A stretch of DNA of 64,000 bases from an uncultured Lachnoclostridium sp. (GTDB lineage: Bacteria > Bacillota > Clostridia > Lachnospirales > Lachnospiraceae): NCBI GenBank assembly GCA_948330435.1, contig CAOJBY010000014.1, positions 33,184-97,183 of the forward strand, in the 5' to 3' direction. Below are positions 51,450-61,774 of this stretch, piece after piece. A program made the translations under genes and the position numbers. Within the stretch, counting starts at the first letter, position 1. Each line of letters starts with the position of its first letter. Below the pieces are notes generated by a model. That model made no database searches and had not been told where the DNA came from. It was given only the letters and a program-made list of their open reading frames with translations.

Positions 51450-52073
51450 ATGATTTCATATATAAAAGGAATCCTGGCTTATACAGAACCTGAGGAGGGG
51501 CTTGTAGTTATAGAGACCGGCAGTGTGGGATATGGGATTTTGATTTCCGGGAAGGATCTGGACCTGCTGCCCAGTCATGGGGAAGAACTTAGACTGTACA
51601 CGTATCTGCAAGTAAAAGAAGATGGACTACAACTCTATGGATTTTTGACCCGGGAAGATCAGAAGCTGTTCAAGATGCTGATTGGTGTCAGTGGAATCGG
51701 ACCTAAGGGTGCTCTTGGAATCCTGACTGCTTTATCCGCAGATGATCTGCGTTTTGCGGTGCTGGCAGATGATGCAAAGGCCATAGCCAAGGCTCCCGGT
51801 ATAGGGCATAAGACGGCACAAAAGCTGATTCTGGAATTGAAAGATAAATTAAAGCTGGAGGATGCTTTTGAAGCAAGGCTTGCCAAGGCAGAACTGAAAG
51901 CTGGGGCAGATTTGTCGGGTCTTACGGAAGCGAAAAACGAGGCTGTGGAAGCTCTGACAGCACTAGGATATTCAGGGACAGAAGCTTTAAAGGCTGTCCG
52001 TCAGGCGGAACTTACAGGGGAAATGAGTGCAGAGGATATTCTGAAAGCAGCACTAAAGTGTATAACATTTTAA
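51450..52073 (+). CDS. ruvA: Holliday junction protein RuvA
   Basis: This 207-residue protein has an OB-fold N terminus (MISYIKGILAYTEPEEGLVV), helix-hairpin-helix motifs (LIGVSGIGPKGALGIL and IAKAPGIGHKTAQKLILELK) and a C-terminal domain that contacts RuvB. It binds four-way junctions and loads RuvB. ruvB follows 57 bases later. GGAGG precedes the ATG. RuvC is not present, as normal in Firmicutes. Confidence 0.96.
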   Translation: MISYIKGILAYTEPEEGLVVIETGSVGYGILISGKDLDLLPSHGEELRLYTYLQVKEDGLQLYGFLTREDQKLFKMLIGVSGIGPKGALGILTALSADDLRFAVLADDAKAIAKAPGIGHKTAQKLILELKDKLKLEDAFEARLAKAELKAGADLSGLTEAKNEAVEALTALGYSGTEALKAVRQAELTGEMSAEDILKAALKCITF

Positions 52074-52130
52074 GTTGGAGACGGGATTGATATTTTATAA
52101 AAGATTACAGTCAGTTCGAGGTAGAGACGG

Positions 52131-53126
52131 ATGGGAAGACGGATAATCACAACAGAGGCTATAGAAGAGGACATTCGCACGGAATACAGCCTGCGACCTC
52201 AGACACTGAACGAATATATTGGACAGGAAAAAGCAAAAGGAAACTTAAAAGTCTATATTCAGGCAGCCAGGGAAAGAGGAGAAGCATTGGATCATGTACT
52301 GTTTTATGGACCACCAGGCCTGGGAAAGACTACATTAGCCGGAATTATAGCGAACGAAATGGGTGTGAATATGAAAGTAACCTCCGGACCGGCCATTGAG
52401 AAACCCGGGGAGATAGCCGCTATCTTAAACAACCTTTCCGAAGGTGATGTTCTTTTCGTGGATGAGATTCATCGTTTGAACCGGCAGGTAGAAGAAGTGC
52501 TGTATCCGGCCATGGAGGATTTCGCCATAGATATTGTGATTGGAAAAGGGGCAACTGCCCGTTCTATTCGGTTGGATTTACCTCACTTTACCATGATTGG
52601 TGCCACAACCCGGGCCGGACTTCTTACTGCACCCCTGCGGGATCGTTTTGGAGTAATACATCATCTGGAATTCTATACAGAAAAAGAACTTCAGACTATT
52701 GTCCTGCGTTCTGCCCAGGTGTTGGGAGTGGAGATTGATCTAAATGGAGCGATGGAACTGGCCAGACGTTCCAGGGGAACACCCCGTTTGGCCAATCGAC
52801 TTTTAAAACGGGTCCGTGATTTTGCCCAGGTAAAATATGACGGAAGAATTACAGAGGAAATTGCAAATTTTGCCTTGGATCTTCTTGAGGTAGATCGTTA
52901 CGGACTTGATCAAATGGATCGATTAATCTTAAATACTATGATCGGGAAGTTTACAGGAGGCCCCGTAGGTCTTGATACCCTGGCGGCGGCCATTGGAGAA
53001 GATTCCGGAACGATAGAGGATGTTTATGAGCCTTATTTGATTAAGCGGGGATTCATAAACCGAACTCCAAGGGGACGTATGGTAACAGAATTAGGATATA
53101 AGCATCTGGGATTATTTCAGCCATGA
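52131..53126 (+). CDS. ruvB: Holliday junction helicase RuvB
   Basis: This 331-residue AAA+ motor has Walker A YGPPGLGKTTLAGI, Walker B LFVDEIHRLNRQVEE, sensor IGATTRAGLL and the C-terminal winged helix (GFINRTPRGRMVTELGYKHL). With RuvA it drives branch migration. The length is typical. It is cotranscribed with ruvA. Confidence 0.97.
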   Translation: MGRRIITTEAIEEDIRTEYSLRPQTLNEYIGQEKAKGNLKVYIQAARERGEALDHVLFYGPPGLGKTTLAGIIANEMGVNMKVTSGPAIEKPGEIAAILNNLSEGDVLFVDEIHRLNRQVEEVLYPAMEDFAIDIVIGKGATARSIRLDLPHFTMIGATTRAGLLTAPLRDRFGVIHHLEFYTEKELQTIVLRSAQVLGVEIDLNGAMELARRSRGTPRLANRLLKRVRDFAQVKYDGRITEEIANFALDLLEVDRYGLDQMDRLILNTMIGKFTGGPVGLDTLAAAIGEDSGTIEDVYEPYLIKRGFINRTPRGRMVTELGYKHLGLFQP

Positions 53127-53273
53127 TTTGCTTGCTTTTTTATCCATATCCGATATAATGTACACAAAGGCACTAAGGTTTTCCGAATGTGCACTGCGGG
53201 TTAAACAGTCCGACGTATCGTGAAATGATAGGAAATTGTCTGCATGATATACAGGGAAGAGGGAGTGAGTGTT

Positions 53274-53915
53274 ATGGCAATGAAGAATATGGCAGAAGTA
53301 GTAATTGCCGGAAAGGTTTTTCGAATCAGCGGCTATGAAAGTCCGGAATATCTGCATCAGGTTGCAGTCTATATCAATGAGAAACTGGCAGAGTTTCAGA
53401 AGCTGGAGGGCTATCGGAAGCAGAGCACGGATCAGAAGCAGCTAATGCTGAATATGAATCTTGCGGATGATTTCTTCAAGGCCAAACGTCAGGCGGATAA
53501 GCTTTCTTCGGAGTTGGAAAAGAAAGATCGGGAGATGTATGGTGTCCGTCACGATCTGATAGAAGCCCAGATGGATAAGGAAAAACTGATGACAGAGAAG
53601 CAAGAACTGGAAGATAAGCTTTTCCTCCAGAAAAAAGAATTTGAAGATAAGCTGGAATCCAGGAAGAAAGATGTGGATCGGGAGCGTCAGGAACTTAAAA
53701 AGACTGTGGAGAATCAGGAAAAGGCTTTGGAGAATCAGAAAAAAGCAATGGAAACCCAGCGGCAGAGTGCACAGAAAAAGCTGGAAGACCAGAATCAGGC
53801 AGCTCAGAAGCGTCTGGCAGAGCAGAAACGCAATTATGAGGGAGAGATTGAAAAGCTTCAAAGAGAGATTCGGGATCTTAACAGAAAGCTGGATCAGAAA
53901 TCCTATAATCGATAG
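53274..53915 (+). CDS. zapA: Cell division protein ZapA with long coiled-coil tail
   Basis: This 213-residue protein has an N-terminal ZapA domain (VVIAGKVFRISGYESPEYLH, VAVYINEKLAEF, NMNLADDFFKAKR), followed by about 130 residues of coiled coil rich in Glu, Lys and Gln with short near-repeats (ENQEKALENQKKAMETQRQ). ZapA binds FtsZ filaments and promotes Z-ring bundling. Bacillus ZapA is about 85 residues, so the tail is a clostridial addition. ATG at 53274 has GGGAG upstream. Confidence 0.88.
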   Translation: MAMKNMAEVVIAGKVFRISGYESPEYLHQVAVYINEKLAEFQKLEGYRKQSTDQKQLMLNMNLADDFFKAKRQADKLSSELEKKDREMYGVRHDLIEAQMDKEKLMTEKQELEDKLFLQKKEFEDKLESRKKDVDRERQELKKTVENQEKALENQKKAMETQRQSAQKKLEDQNQAAQKRLAEQKRNYEGEIEKLQREIRDLNRKLDQKSYNR

Positions 53916-53931
53916 TGTATCAATGTATAAT

Positions 53932-54001
53932 AAAGGGTTGCTGCAAAATATGGCAGTGAGGATTTTATGGGGTCCGAAGGTCTTATTTGCCGCAGCCTTT
54001 T
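53932..54001 (+). terminator. Large hairpin after zapA
   Basis: AAAGGGTTGCTGCAAA (53932-53947) pairs with TTTGCCGCAGCCTTTT (53986-54001), with one bulge, one mismatch and a wobble, around a long loop. The T-rich 3' arm suggests termination. The 5' arm shares GCTGCAAAATA with the hairpin after ftsY at 15052, suggesting a recurring terminator-like element. Confidence 0.55.
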
Positions 54002-54042
54002 CGTCTTAAGTGAAAGAAAGCCTGATAAACAAGGAGGAAAAC

Positions 54043-56286
54043 ATGAGACATGCAACGGAACTTCTGGCTCCGGCCGGTTCCTATGACAGTCTGAAAGCGG
54101 CTGTGTCTGCGGGAGCTGATGCGGTATATCTTGGTGGTTCCAGATTTGGAGCCAGAGCTTATGCGGATAATTTCAGTGAGGATGAGCTTTGCCGTGCCAT
54201 TCGTTATGCTCACCTTCATAGTTGCAATCTGTATTTGACTGTAAATACACTCCTGAAAGATCAGGAACTTGAAGAACTGGGAACCTATTTAAGGCCTTAT
54301 TATGAGACAGGCCTAGATGGTGTGATTGTGCAGGATCTGGGGGTTGTATCTTATATTCGAGACTACTTTCCGGAACTTCCCGTACATGCCAGTACACAGA
54401 TGACGATTCTTGGTGCCGGAGGGGCAGCCTTTTTAAAGGAACTTGGTGTAACCCGGATTGTAACGGCCAGAGAACTTTCTTTAGAAGAAATACGGGAAAT
54501 TCATGAGACTGTGGATATTGAGATCGAAAGCTTTATCCATGGAGCTCTTTGTTACTGTTATTCCGGACAATGTCTTTTTAGCAGCATGCTGGGAGGCAGA
54601 AGTGGAAACCGAGGCCGCTGTGCTCAGCCCTGTCGTTTGCCTTATCAGGTGAAAGCAGGGGGAAAGGTATTGAACTCTTCAGAAGAAGCTTACCTGTTAA
54701 GTCCAAAGGATATGTGTACCATTGAACTGCTTCCAAAGATTTTGGAAGCAGGTGTCTGCTCCTTAAAGATTGAGGGGCGGATGAAGCGTCCGGAGTATAC
54801 AGCAGGTGTAGTTCGGATCTACCGTAAGTATCTGGATCGCTATCTGGAATATGGGAGAGAAGGATATCAGGTAAGAAAAGAGGATCTGGAAGAACTGAAG
54901 ATCCTTTATAATCGGGGAGGTTTTTCCAAAGGATATTATCAGGTGCGAAACGGACGGGAACTTATATCTCTTACAAGACCCGGACATTTTACCGGAGACA
55001 GCAGGAAAAAGGGAAAACAGAGGGAGTTAAAAGAAAAGCAGGCCTATGAGCTACTTTTATCCCATCTGAAAAAAGACTATGTGGATACGGAGAAAAAAGA
55101 AAAAATTAATGGGGTTTTCCGTATTTCTACAGAAACTCCCACAGAATTTATGGTAACATACAAAGGGAACTCTATAACTGTGTCAGGAGAACCGGCTCAG
55201 GTTTCTAAAAGCCAACCAATGGATTCGGAAAGTATTCTAAAGCAGCTTCGAAAAACAGGGGAATCTCCTTTTGTGTTTGAAGAAATTAAGCTCGAGGGAG
55301 AAACAGGTGTATTTTTTCCGGTTCGTCAGTTGAATCTTATGCGCAGGGAGGCTCTTAGAAAGCTTGAAGAGACATTGATGCAATACAAAATACGGGAACC
55401 TTTTTCATTGATTTTTGATGAGTCGCAGGAAATCATAGAGAAGCAAAAGGATGAACATTCAGGAAAGGTCTGGAAACCTGTTTTTCATGTTCAGATAGAG
55501 CAGCCGGAGACCCTGGGGACAGTCTTGGAGTTTCCCGAGGTTTCCATGATCTCTATTTCCAGCAGTCGGGTAGATTTTAAGAAACTAAAAAGCTATGTAG
55601 AAGCCTGTCATGAAAAGGGGAAAACTTGTGGACTGGTCTTTCCGGCTATATTCCGCAGTTTGGAACGAAAGTATTTTATGGAACGGCTTTCATTTATAAA
55701 AGAAGCTTTTCTGGATGCTGTGATTGTGAAGAATCTGGAAGAGTTGGCATTTCTAAAACAACAGGAATTGAACATTCCTGTGATTTTGGATCACAATCTC
55801 TATACATTTAATCGAAAAGCCCATGAATTTTGGAAACAGAGGGACATCCTTTATGATACATTGCCCCTGGAATTGAATGAACGGGAGTTAAGACTTCGGG
55901 GTTGCCAGGAAAGTGAAATGCTCATATATGGCTATCTGCCCCTGATGGTAACAGCTGGCTGTCTTCATAAGACTATGGGTTCCTGTAAAAGAATAAGTGA
56001 ACAATGGAGTCTGGTAGATCGATATAAAAAAGAGTTTCCGGTAGTGAATGAATGTCGGTGGTGCTATAATGTAATATACAATTGCGAACCATTGTCGCTT
56101 CTGGGAAATCAAAAAGAAGTGGAGAATATCTCCGCAAAAAGTATGCGAATAGCATTTACAGTGGAGAATCAGAAGCGAATCAGAAGAATTTTAAAGCAGT
56201 ATGTGGAGGCTTTCTTCTATCATAAAGAAAGATCCGGGTTGGATGGAACCTTTACCAGAGGCCATCTCAAGCGCGGAGTGGAGTAA
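54043..56286 (+). CDS. U32 family peptidase (DUF3656-containing, RlhA-like)
   Basis: This 747-residue protein opens with ELLAPAGSYDSLKAAVSAGA and has the U32 core IESFIHGALCYCYSGQCLFSS, followed by SGNRGRCAQPCRLPY with metal or cluster cysteines. A middle DUF3656-like region (about 380-470) and a second barrel follow. Relatives modify tRNA or rRNA (TrhP, RlhA) and use iron-sulfur clusters rather than acting as true proteases. AAGGAGGAAAAC precedes the ATG at 54043. ftsW starts eight bases later. Confidence 0.88.
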   Translation: MRHATELLAPAGSYDSLKAAVSAGADAVYLGGSRFGARAYADNFSEDELCRAIRYAHLHSCNLYLTVNTLLKDQELEELGTYLRPYYETGLDGVIVQDLGVVSYIRDYFPELPVHASTQMTILGAGGAAFLKELGVTRIVTARELSLEEIREIHETVDIEIESFIHGALCYCYSGQCLFSSMLGGRSGNRGRCAQPCRLPYQVKAGGKVLNSSEEAYLLSPKDMCTIELLPKILEAGVCSLKIEGRMKRPEYTAGVVRIYRKYLDRYLEYGREGYQVRKEDLEELKILYNRGGFSKGYYQVRNGRELISLTRPGHFTGDSRKKGKQRELKEKQAYELLLSHLKKDYVDTEKKEKINGVFRISTETPTEFMVTYKGNSITVSGEPAQVSKSQPMDSESILKQLRKTGESPFVFEEIKLEGETGVFFPVRQLNLMRREALRKLEETLMQYKIREPFSLIFDESQEIIEKQKDEHSGKVWKPVFHVQIEQPETLGTVLEFPEVSMISISSSRVDFKKLKSYVEACHEKGKTCGLVFPAIFRSLERKYFMERLSFIKEAFLDAVIVKNLEELAFLKQQELNIPVILDHNLYTFNRKAHEFWKQRDILYDTLPLELNERELRLRGCQESEMLIYGYLPLMVTAGCLHKTMGSCKRISEQWSLVDRYKKEFPVVNECRWCYNVIYNCEPLSLLGNQKEVENISAKSMRIAFTVENQKRIRRILKQYVEAFFYHKERSGLDGTFTRGHLKRGVE

Positions 56287-56294
56287 TCCCTGTT

Positions 56295-57689
56295 ATGACA
56301 AATCTTATTGTTGAATTATCAAAATTTGCATTTATTATATTGATTGCTCTTTATACCCTGTCAAGCTTTTCTGTCCTGAAAAAGAAAAACCCAGGGGAGA
56401 TGAAATACGGCTGGAAGCTGCAGAACCTATTGATGTTCTTTTTTCACTTGCTGGCTTATGTGGTGCTTTATCTTCAGACAGAGCAGGTGAAAATACTGGT
56501 TTTTTATCTGTTTCAATTATTTTTACTGCAGGCAGTGCTGGTTTTCAGTGGAGTTATCTATCCAAAGATTAATCGTCTGGTGCTGAACAATATGTGTCTG
56601 CTTTTGGCAATCGGCTTTATTATGCTGACCAGGTTATCCTATGACAGAGCGGTAAGACAGTTTCAGATTGCGGCTGTCTCTCTGGTAATTGCCATGGTAA
56701 TCCCCATGCTTATTCGAAAATGTGCCTTTTTACAGGAACTTCCATGGGTATATGGGGTAGCTGGACTTTTGCTTCTGACAGCAGTAGCAATCTTTGGAGA
56801 GAGCAGCTATGGAGCAAAGCTGTCTCTGAAGATTATGGGTTTTGCATTTCAGCCCTCCGAATTTGTGAAGATCAGCTTTGTCTTCTTTGCGGCGGCCAGG
56901 CTTAGCAAAAGTACCACATTTAAGAATGTGGCTCTTACCACTGTGATGGCTGGGCTTCATGTGATTGTATTAGTTCTGTCCAGAGATTTGGGAGGAGCAC
57001 TTCTGTTCTTTGTAACCTATCTGGTAATGCTTTATGTGGCGACCAGGAATCCGCTGTATTTTTTAAGCGGACTGGGGGCAGGCAGTGTAGCTGCCTGTAT
57101 TGGATACCGTTTATTTTCTCATGTGCGGGTTCGGGTAATGGCCTGGAGTGATCCATTCCGATATATTGATAATGAGGGCTATCAGATAACCCAATCTCTC
57201 TTTGCCATAGGCACAGGAGGCTGGTTTGGTATGGGGCTTAACCAGGGAACGCCAAATAAGATTCCTGTGGTGGAAGAGGACTTTATGTTTTCTGCCATAG
57301 CAGAGGAATTTGGAGGAATTTTTTCCATTTGTCTGATACTGATTTGTGTGAGCTGTTTCATTATGTTTGTGAATATTGCCATGCAGATCAAAAATAGTTT
57401 CTATAAATATACGGCCCTGGGCTTAGGAACATTGTATGGCTTTCAGGTATTTCTGACCATTGGAGGAGCCATAAAGTTTATCCCTTCTACGGGAGTGACA
57501 CTGCCTCTGGTAAGCAGCGGAGGGAGTTCCATGATAGCGACTATTGCAATGTTTTCCATTATTCAGGGCATGTATCTTTTAAAAGAGGACGAGGATTTAA
57601 GGATTGAAAAAGAACGAAGACAAAATGCAAAAGCAAGGACAAAAAAAGCCGGGGGCAGGAAAAAGACAAAAGCAAAAGAAAGATCGTGA
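56295..57689 (+). CDS. FtsW/RodA/SpoVE family peptidoglycan glycosyltransferase
   Basis: This 464-residue SEDS protein has about ten helices. VLSRDLGGALLFFVTYLVML holds the catalytic Asp region, and FIPSTGVTLPLVSSGGSSM is the conserved late loop. The C-terminal tail is very basic (KARTKKAGGRKKTKAKE). SEDS proteins polymerise lipid II with a class B PBP partner. Such a PBP gene overlaps this tail by about 65 bases, making the pair an obvious enzyme complex. Confidence 0.93.
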   Translation: MTNLIVELSKFAFIILIALYTLSSFSVLKKKNPGEMKYGWKLQNLLMFFFHLLAYVVLYLQTEQVKILVFYLFQLFLLQAVLVFSGVIYPKINRLVLNNMCLLLAIGFIMLTRLSYDRAVRQFQIAAVSLVIAMVIPMLIRKCAFLQELPWVYGVAGLLLLTAVAIFGESSYGAKLSLKIMGFAFQPSEFVKISFVFFAAARLSKSTTFKNVALTTVMAGLHVIVLVLSRDLGGALLFFVTYLVMLYVATRNPLYFLSGLGAGSVAACIGYRLFSHVRVRVMAWSDPFRYIDNEGYQITQSLFAIGTGGWFGMGLNQGTPNKIPVVEEDFMFSAIAEEFGGIFSICLILICVSCFIMFVNIAMQIKNSFYKYTALGLGTLYGFQVFLTIGGAIKFIPSTGVTLPLVSSGGSSMIATIAMFSIIQGMYLLKEDEDLRIEKERRQNAKARTKKAGGRKKTKAKERS

Positions 57690-59085
57690 ACTTACTATGA
57701 TAACCTATCTCTTTACAGGACTTTTTCTGCTCCTTATTGGCTATTTTGTTTATTTCAATGCAGTTTTGAGTCCGGAGGTTATTAACAACCCTTATAATTC
57801 CAGACAGGATACCTTTGCAAACCGGGTAATAAGAGGGAATATTCTCTCTTCCGACGGAACTATCCTGGCGGAAACAAGTATAATGGAGGATGGAACGGAA
57901 TCCCGAAGCTATCCCCATGGCAATATGTTTGCTCATGTAGTGGGTTACTCCACCAGAGGACGTACTGGGGTGGAATCCCTGGCGAATTTTAACCTTTTAA
58001 CTTCCAATGCCTTTTTCGGAGAGCAGATAGCCAAGGAAATTCGAGAGGAGAAGAATATAGGGGATAATGTAGTCACCACCCTGAATTTTGACCTGCAAAA
58101 AGCGGCTTATAATGCTCTTGGGAACCATCGGGGGGCTGTAGTAGTGCTGGAAGCTGAGACGGGAAAGATTCTCACTATGGTTTCCAAACCGGACTTTGAT
58201 CCCAATCGGGTAAATGAGGACTGGGAAGAACTGAACAAAGAGGATAATACGGACAGTGCCCTGTATAACCGTGCACTTCAGGGACTTTATCCCCCAGGTT
58301 CGACCTTTAAAATCATAACACTTTTAGATTATATGAGGGAAAATCCATCCTATGAAGATTTTCAATTTCATTGTGATGGCCGTATGACGGAAGGAAACTA
58401 TACCATCAGTTGTTATGGAAAAAATGCCCATGGGGATGAAGACCTGCAAAAGGCCTTTGCAAAGTCTTGTAACACAGCCTTTTCTTCTATCGGTCTATCT
58501 CTGAATGAGAGCGTTTTTAAAACCAACTGTGAAAGCCTTTTATTTAATAGGGAGCTTCCTTTAGAATTGCCTTATTCCAAGAGTTCCTTTTCTTTAAAGG
58601 AAAGCTCCACACCCGCAGAACGGATGATGACATCCATTGGGCAGGGAGAAACCCTGGTGACACCTATGCATATGGCAATGGTCGTAAGCAGTATTGCCAA
58701 TAATGGAATTCTCATGAAGCCCTATTTGCTGGAACGGGTTGAGACCTATAGTGGAGAATCGGTGAAGACATTTCACCCATCTGCATATGGAAGTCTTATG
58801 ACAAAAGAAGAAGCAAATATTCTCACGGAATATATGAAAGCCGTTATAACAGAGGGAACAGGGAGCAAGCTTGAAAATATGGGTTTTACCATAGCTGGTA
58901 AAACCGGAACTGCAGAGTATTCCAGTAATAAAAATGAAAGTCATGCCTGGTTTGCAGGTTTTTCTGACACAGGAGGTTCAGATATTGTAGTCTGTGTTCT
59001 GGTAGAAGAAGCTGGTTCCGGAAGCGAATACGCAGTTCCCATTGCCAAAGAAATATTTCAGACCTGGAACATGCTGCGGGAATAA
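57625..59085 (+). CDS. Class B penicillin-binding protein (PBP2-type transpeptidase)
   Basis: This protein of about 486 residues has a basic cytosolic tail, one membrane helix (ITYLFTGLFLLLIGYFVYFN) and a dimerisation region with RGNILSSDGTILAETS. The transpeptidase domain has PPGSTFKI (active Ser about 226), SCNTAF (SxN) and AGKTGTAEY (KTG). It is shorter than classical PBP2 and resembles PbpA proteins encoded beside RodA. The start is uncertain: ATG 57625 or TTG 57604, both inside ftsW. It crosslinks peptidoglycan with the SEDS partner upstream. Confidence 0.92.
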   Translation: MQKQGQKKPGAGKRQKQKKDRELTMITYLFTGLFLLLIGYFVYFNAVLSPEVINNPYNSRQDTFANRVIRGNILSSDGTILAETSIMEDGTESRSYPHGNMFAHVVGYSTRGRTGVESLANFNLLTSNAFFGEQIAKEIREEKNIGDNVVTTLNFDLQKAAYNALGNHRGAVVVLEAETGKILTMVSKPDFDPNRVNEDWEELNKEDNTDSALYNRALQGLYPPGSTFKIITLLDYMRENPSYEDFQFHCDGRMTEGNYTISCYGKNAHGDEDLQKAFAKSCNTAFSSIGLSLNESVFKTNCESLLFNRELPLELPYSKSSFSLKESSTPAERMMTSIGQGETLVTPMHMAMVVSSIANNGILMKPYLLERVETYSGESVKTFHPSAYGSLMTKEEANILTEYMKAVITEGTGSKLENMGFTIAGKTGTAEYSSNKNESHAWFAGFSDTGGSDIVVCVLVEEAGSGSEYAVPIAKEIFQTWNMLRE

Positions 59086-59097
59086 GGGACTCTAAAT

Positions 59098-59126
59098 TTG
59101 CATTTTCAATAAAAAACTGCTATAAT
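59098..59126 (+). promoter_or_regulatory. Promoter of ftsK
   Basis: TTGCAT (59098-59103) and a perfect TATAAT (59121-59126) are 17 bases apart. Confidence 0.8.
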
Positions 59127-59141
59127 GAATTAAATTTTTGC

Positions 59142-59165
59142 AAAAGAGCCCGACTTTGGGCTTTT
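59142..59165 (+). terminator. Hairpin in the ftsK leader (possible attenuator)
   Basis: AAAAGAGCCC (59142-59151) pairs with GGGCTTTT (59158-59165) around GACTTT, with GA left over in the 5' arm. It lies between the ftsK promoter and its start codon, so it could attenuate transcription or belong to an upstream transcript. Confidence 0.45.
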
Positions 59166-59190
59166 ATGCATGAATTGGGAGGAAGTATAA

Positions 59191-61764
59191 ATGGCATCAG
59201 GCACATCCGGCAAGGGCCGGACAAGCTCACGGAAGAAGTCATCCGCTGCATCCAGGAAAGCAGCATTAAAAAAGCAAGAAGAAACCGCATTTATTCGGGA
59301 TGAGATTTCAGTGCTCATCCTTTTCACCGTGTCTGTTTTACTGCTTATCAGTAATTTTGGCATAGGTGGGGCTGCTGGAAGTTATGTCAGCAGCGTAATG
59401 TTTGGACTCTTTGGAATTTTTGCATACATATTACCGGTAGGTTTATTTCTGATTACGGCATTTTCCATCTCCAATCGGGAGAATACCATTGCCACGATAA
59501 AAGCAGTTGCCATGGGAACGGCATTTTTTCTCCTCTGTGCTGTTGCCCAGATGATAAGCGGAGAAAAAGACGGAGCAGGAACAGCCAGGGCATTTTATTC
59601 TTATGCAGTAGAACATAAAGCAGGAGGAGGCTTCTTTGGCGGTATGATCTGCAAAGGGCTTACGGGAGCTTTCGGTACCATTGGGGCATGGGTTCTTCTT
59701 CTGGTACTTTTGGTGATTTGTGCCGTTGTAATTACAGAGCGTTCTTTTATCAGTGGTGTGAAAACCGGTGGCAGAAAGGTTTATAACACGGCCAGGGAGG
59801 ATGCCAGACGGCATCGGATTCAGGCAGACGAGCGAAGAGAAATACGCCGCAAAGCACAGGAAGAAAGGCAGGCAAGGGAAGAGGAAGAAAGGAAAAAGAG
59901 CCGCATGGAGCATAAGATCTCCGGTGTGGCATTAGAAGATACTACGATTAAAAAAGAAGAGCATACAGATGAAATGCGGGAGATTACCTTGTCAGATGAG
60001 CCGGAACTGAAAGATCTGGACGAGATGTTCCAGATTCCAATTCACCGGCAGGACAGAAGCGTGGAACCGGACATGGAAGAAGCTTTCGAACAGACAGATA
60101 TGGATATGGAAGCAGAACCCCTGAAAGCAGAGAATCTTTCAAAGTGTGTTTTGGAAGAAGAAACAGATGAGATACAGATTCAGCCTGTAGTTGTTGGTTC
60201 TGGAAATGTACGAAGGGAAGTATCAGAACAAAATGCTTCAGAAACTCCGACGCAAAGACCGGCGTCTTCCCAGGGCAGGATTTTTGGCAAAAAGTCAGCC
60301 TATGTTTATCCTCCCCTAAAACTTTTGAAGCAAGTGAAAAACAGCGAGAACCGGGATGCGGATCGAATTCTTCATGAGACTGCAATCCATTTGCAACAGA
60401 TTTTGCGGGACTTTGGAGTGGGTGTGACTGTGACGGATGTAAGCCAGGGGCCTTCTGTCACCCGATATGAACTCCAACCGGACCAGGGGGTAAAGGTAAG
60501 TAAGATTGTATCTCTTTCAGACGATATTAAGCTGAATCTGGCAGTGGCAGACGTGCGGATTGAGGCACCAATCCCGGGAAAAGCGGCAGTGGGGATCGAG
60601 GTTCCCAATTCGGAAAATGCCATAGTGTCTTTTCGGGAGCTGGTATCCTCACCTGATTTTAAAAATCATAAGTCAAAGATTGCTTTTGCAGTTGGAAAAG
60701 ATATTGCGGGAAAGACGATGGTGGCGGATATCGGAAAGATGCCTCATCTTTTGATTGCGGGGGCAACTGGTTCCGGCAAGTCTGTCTGCATCAATACTTT
60801 AATTATGAGTATTCTCTATAAAGCGGATCCAGAGGAAGTCAAGTTAATTATGATTGACCCGAAAGTGGTGGAATTAAGTGTCTACAACGGGATTCCTCAT
60901 CTGTTTATTCCTGTGGTAACGGATCCGAAGAAAGCTGCTGGGGCATTGAATTGGGCAGTAGCAGAGATGACCAATCGCTATAAGCTATTTGCGGATTATA
61001 ATGTGCGGAATCTTCAGGGGTACAATGAGAAGATAAAAGGAATCGAAGATATTGATGATGAAAATAAACCCAAAAAACTTCCCCAGATTATTATTGTGGT
61101 GGACGAGTTGGCTGATCTGATGATGGTTGCTCCCGGAGAGGTGGAGGATGCTATCTGCCGTCTGGCACAGCTTGCAAGAGCTGCGGGGATTCATTTGATT
61201 ATTGCAACTCAGCGTCCCTCCGTAAATGTAATTACAGGATTGATTAAGGCAAATATGCCGTCCAGAATTGCTTTTGCAGTTTCTTCCGGTGTTGATTCCC
61301 GTACCATTTTGGATATGAACGGAGCAGAGAAGCTGCTGGGAAAAGGCGATATGCTCTTCTATCCCTATGGATATCCCAAGCCGGTTCGTGTTCAGGGAGC
61401 TTTTGTATCAGACGAAGAAGTTGGGGCTGTAGTAGAATTTTTAAAAAATAATAATGTGGAAGCTTCTTATAGCAATGAGGTGGAGGAGCATATGAATACA
61501 GTTCAGGCGGCTTCCCCTGAGACAGGCAACGGGGGAGATGGGCCCGCAAGGGATGCCTTGTTTGTGGATGCCGGAAAATTCATTATTGAAAAAGATAAGG
61601 CGTCCATTGGTATGCTTCAACGTTGGTTCAAGGTGGGATTTAACCGGGCTGCACGAATTATGGATCAGCTTGCCGAAGCCGGTGTGGTTGGAGAAGAGGC
61701 AGGAACAAAGCCCAGAGAGATTCTGATGACTATGGAAGAATTTGAACAGTACATAGAGAAATGA
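59191..61764 (+). CDS. ftsK: DNA translocase FtsK/SpoIIIE
   Basis: This 857-residue protein has a basic N terminus, four membrane helices (about residues 45-190) and a long charged linker. The alpha-beta motor contains Walker A LLIAGATGSGKSVCINTL (about 524-531) and Walker B IIIVVDELADLMMV. A C-terminal gamma winged helix follows (IGMLQRWFKVGFNRAARIMD). It pumps DNA through the closing septum or into the forespore. GGGAGG precedes the ATG. Confidence 0.95.
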   Translation: MASGTSGKGRTSSRKKSSAASRKAALKKQEETAFIRDEISVLILFTVSVLLLISNFGIGGAAGSYVSSVMFGLFGIFAYILPVGLFLITAFSISNRENTIATIKAVAMGTAFFLLCAVAQMISGEKDGAGTARAFYSYAVEHKAGGGFFGGMICKGLTGAFGTIGAWVLLLVLLVICAVVITERSFISGVKTGGRKVYNTAREDARRHRIQADERREIRRKAQEERQAREEEERKKSRMEHKISGVALEDTTIKKEEHTDEMREITLSDEPELKDLDEMFQIPIHRQDRSVEPDMEEAFEQTDMDMEAEPLKAENLSKCVLEEETDEIQIQPVVVGSGNVRREVSEQNASETPTQRPASSQGRIFGKKSAYVYPPLKLLKQVKNSENRDADRILHETAIHLQQILRDFGVGVTVTDVSQGPSVTRYELQPDQGVKVSKIVSLSDDIKLNLAVADVRIEAPIPGKAAVGIEVPNSENAIVSFRELVSSPDFKNHKSKIAFAVGKDIAGKTMVADIGKMPHLLIAGATGSGKSVCINTLIMSILYKADPEEVKLIMIDPKVVELSVYNGIPHLFIPVVTDPKKAAGALNWAVAEMTNRYKLFADYNVRNLQGYNEKIKGIEDIDDENKPKKLPQIIIVVDELADLMMVAPGEVEDAICRLAQLARAAGIHLIIATQRPSVNVITGLIKANMPSRIAFAVSSGVDSRTILDMNGAEKLLGKGDMLFYPYGYPKPVRVQGAFVSDEEVGAVVEFLKNNNVEASYSNEVEEHMNTVQAASPETGNGGDGPARDALFVDAGKFIIEKDKASIGMLQRWFKVGFNRAARIMDQLAEAGVVGEEAGTKPREILMTMEEFEQYIEK

Positions 61765-61774
61765 GGAAAGAGGT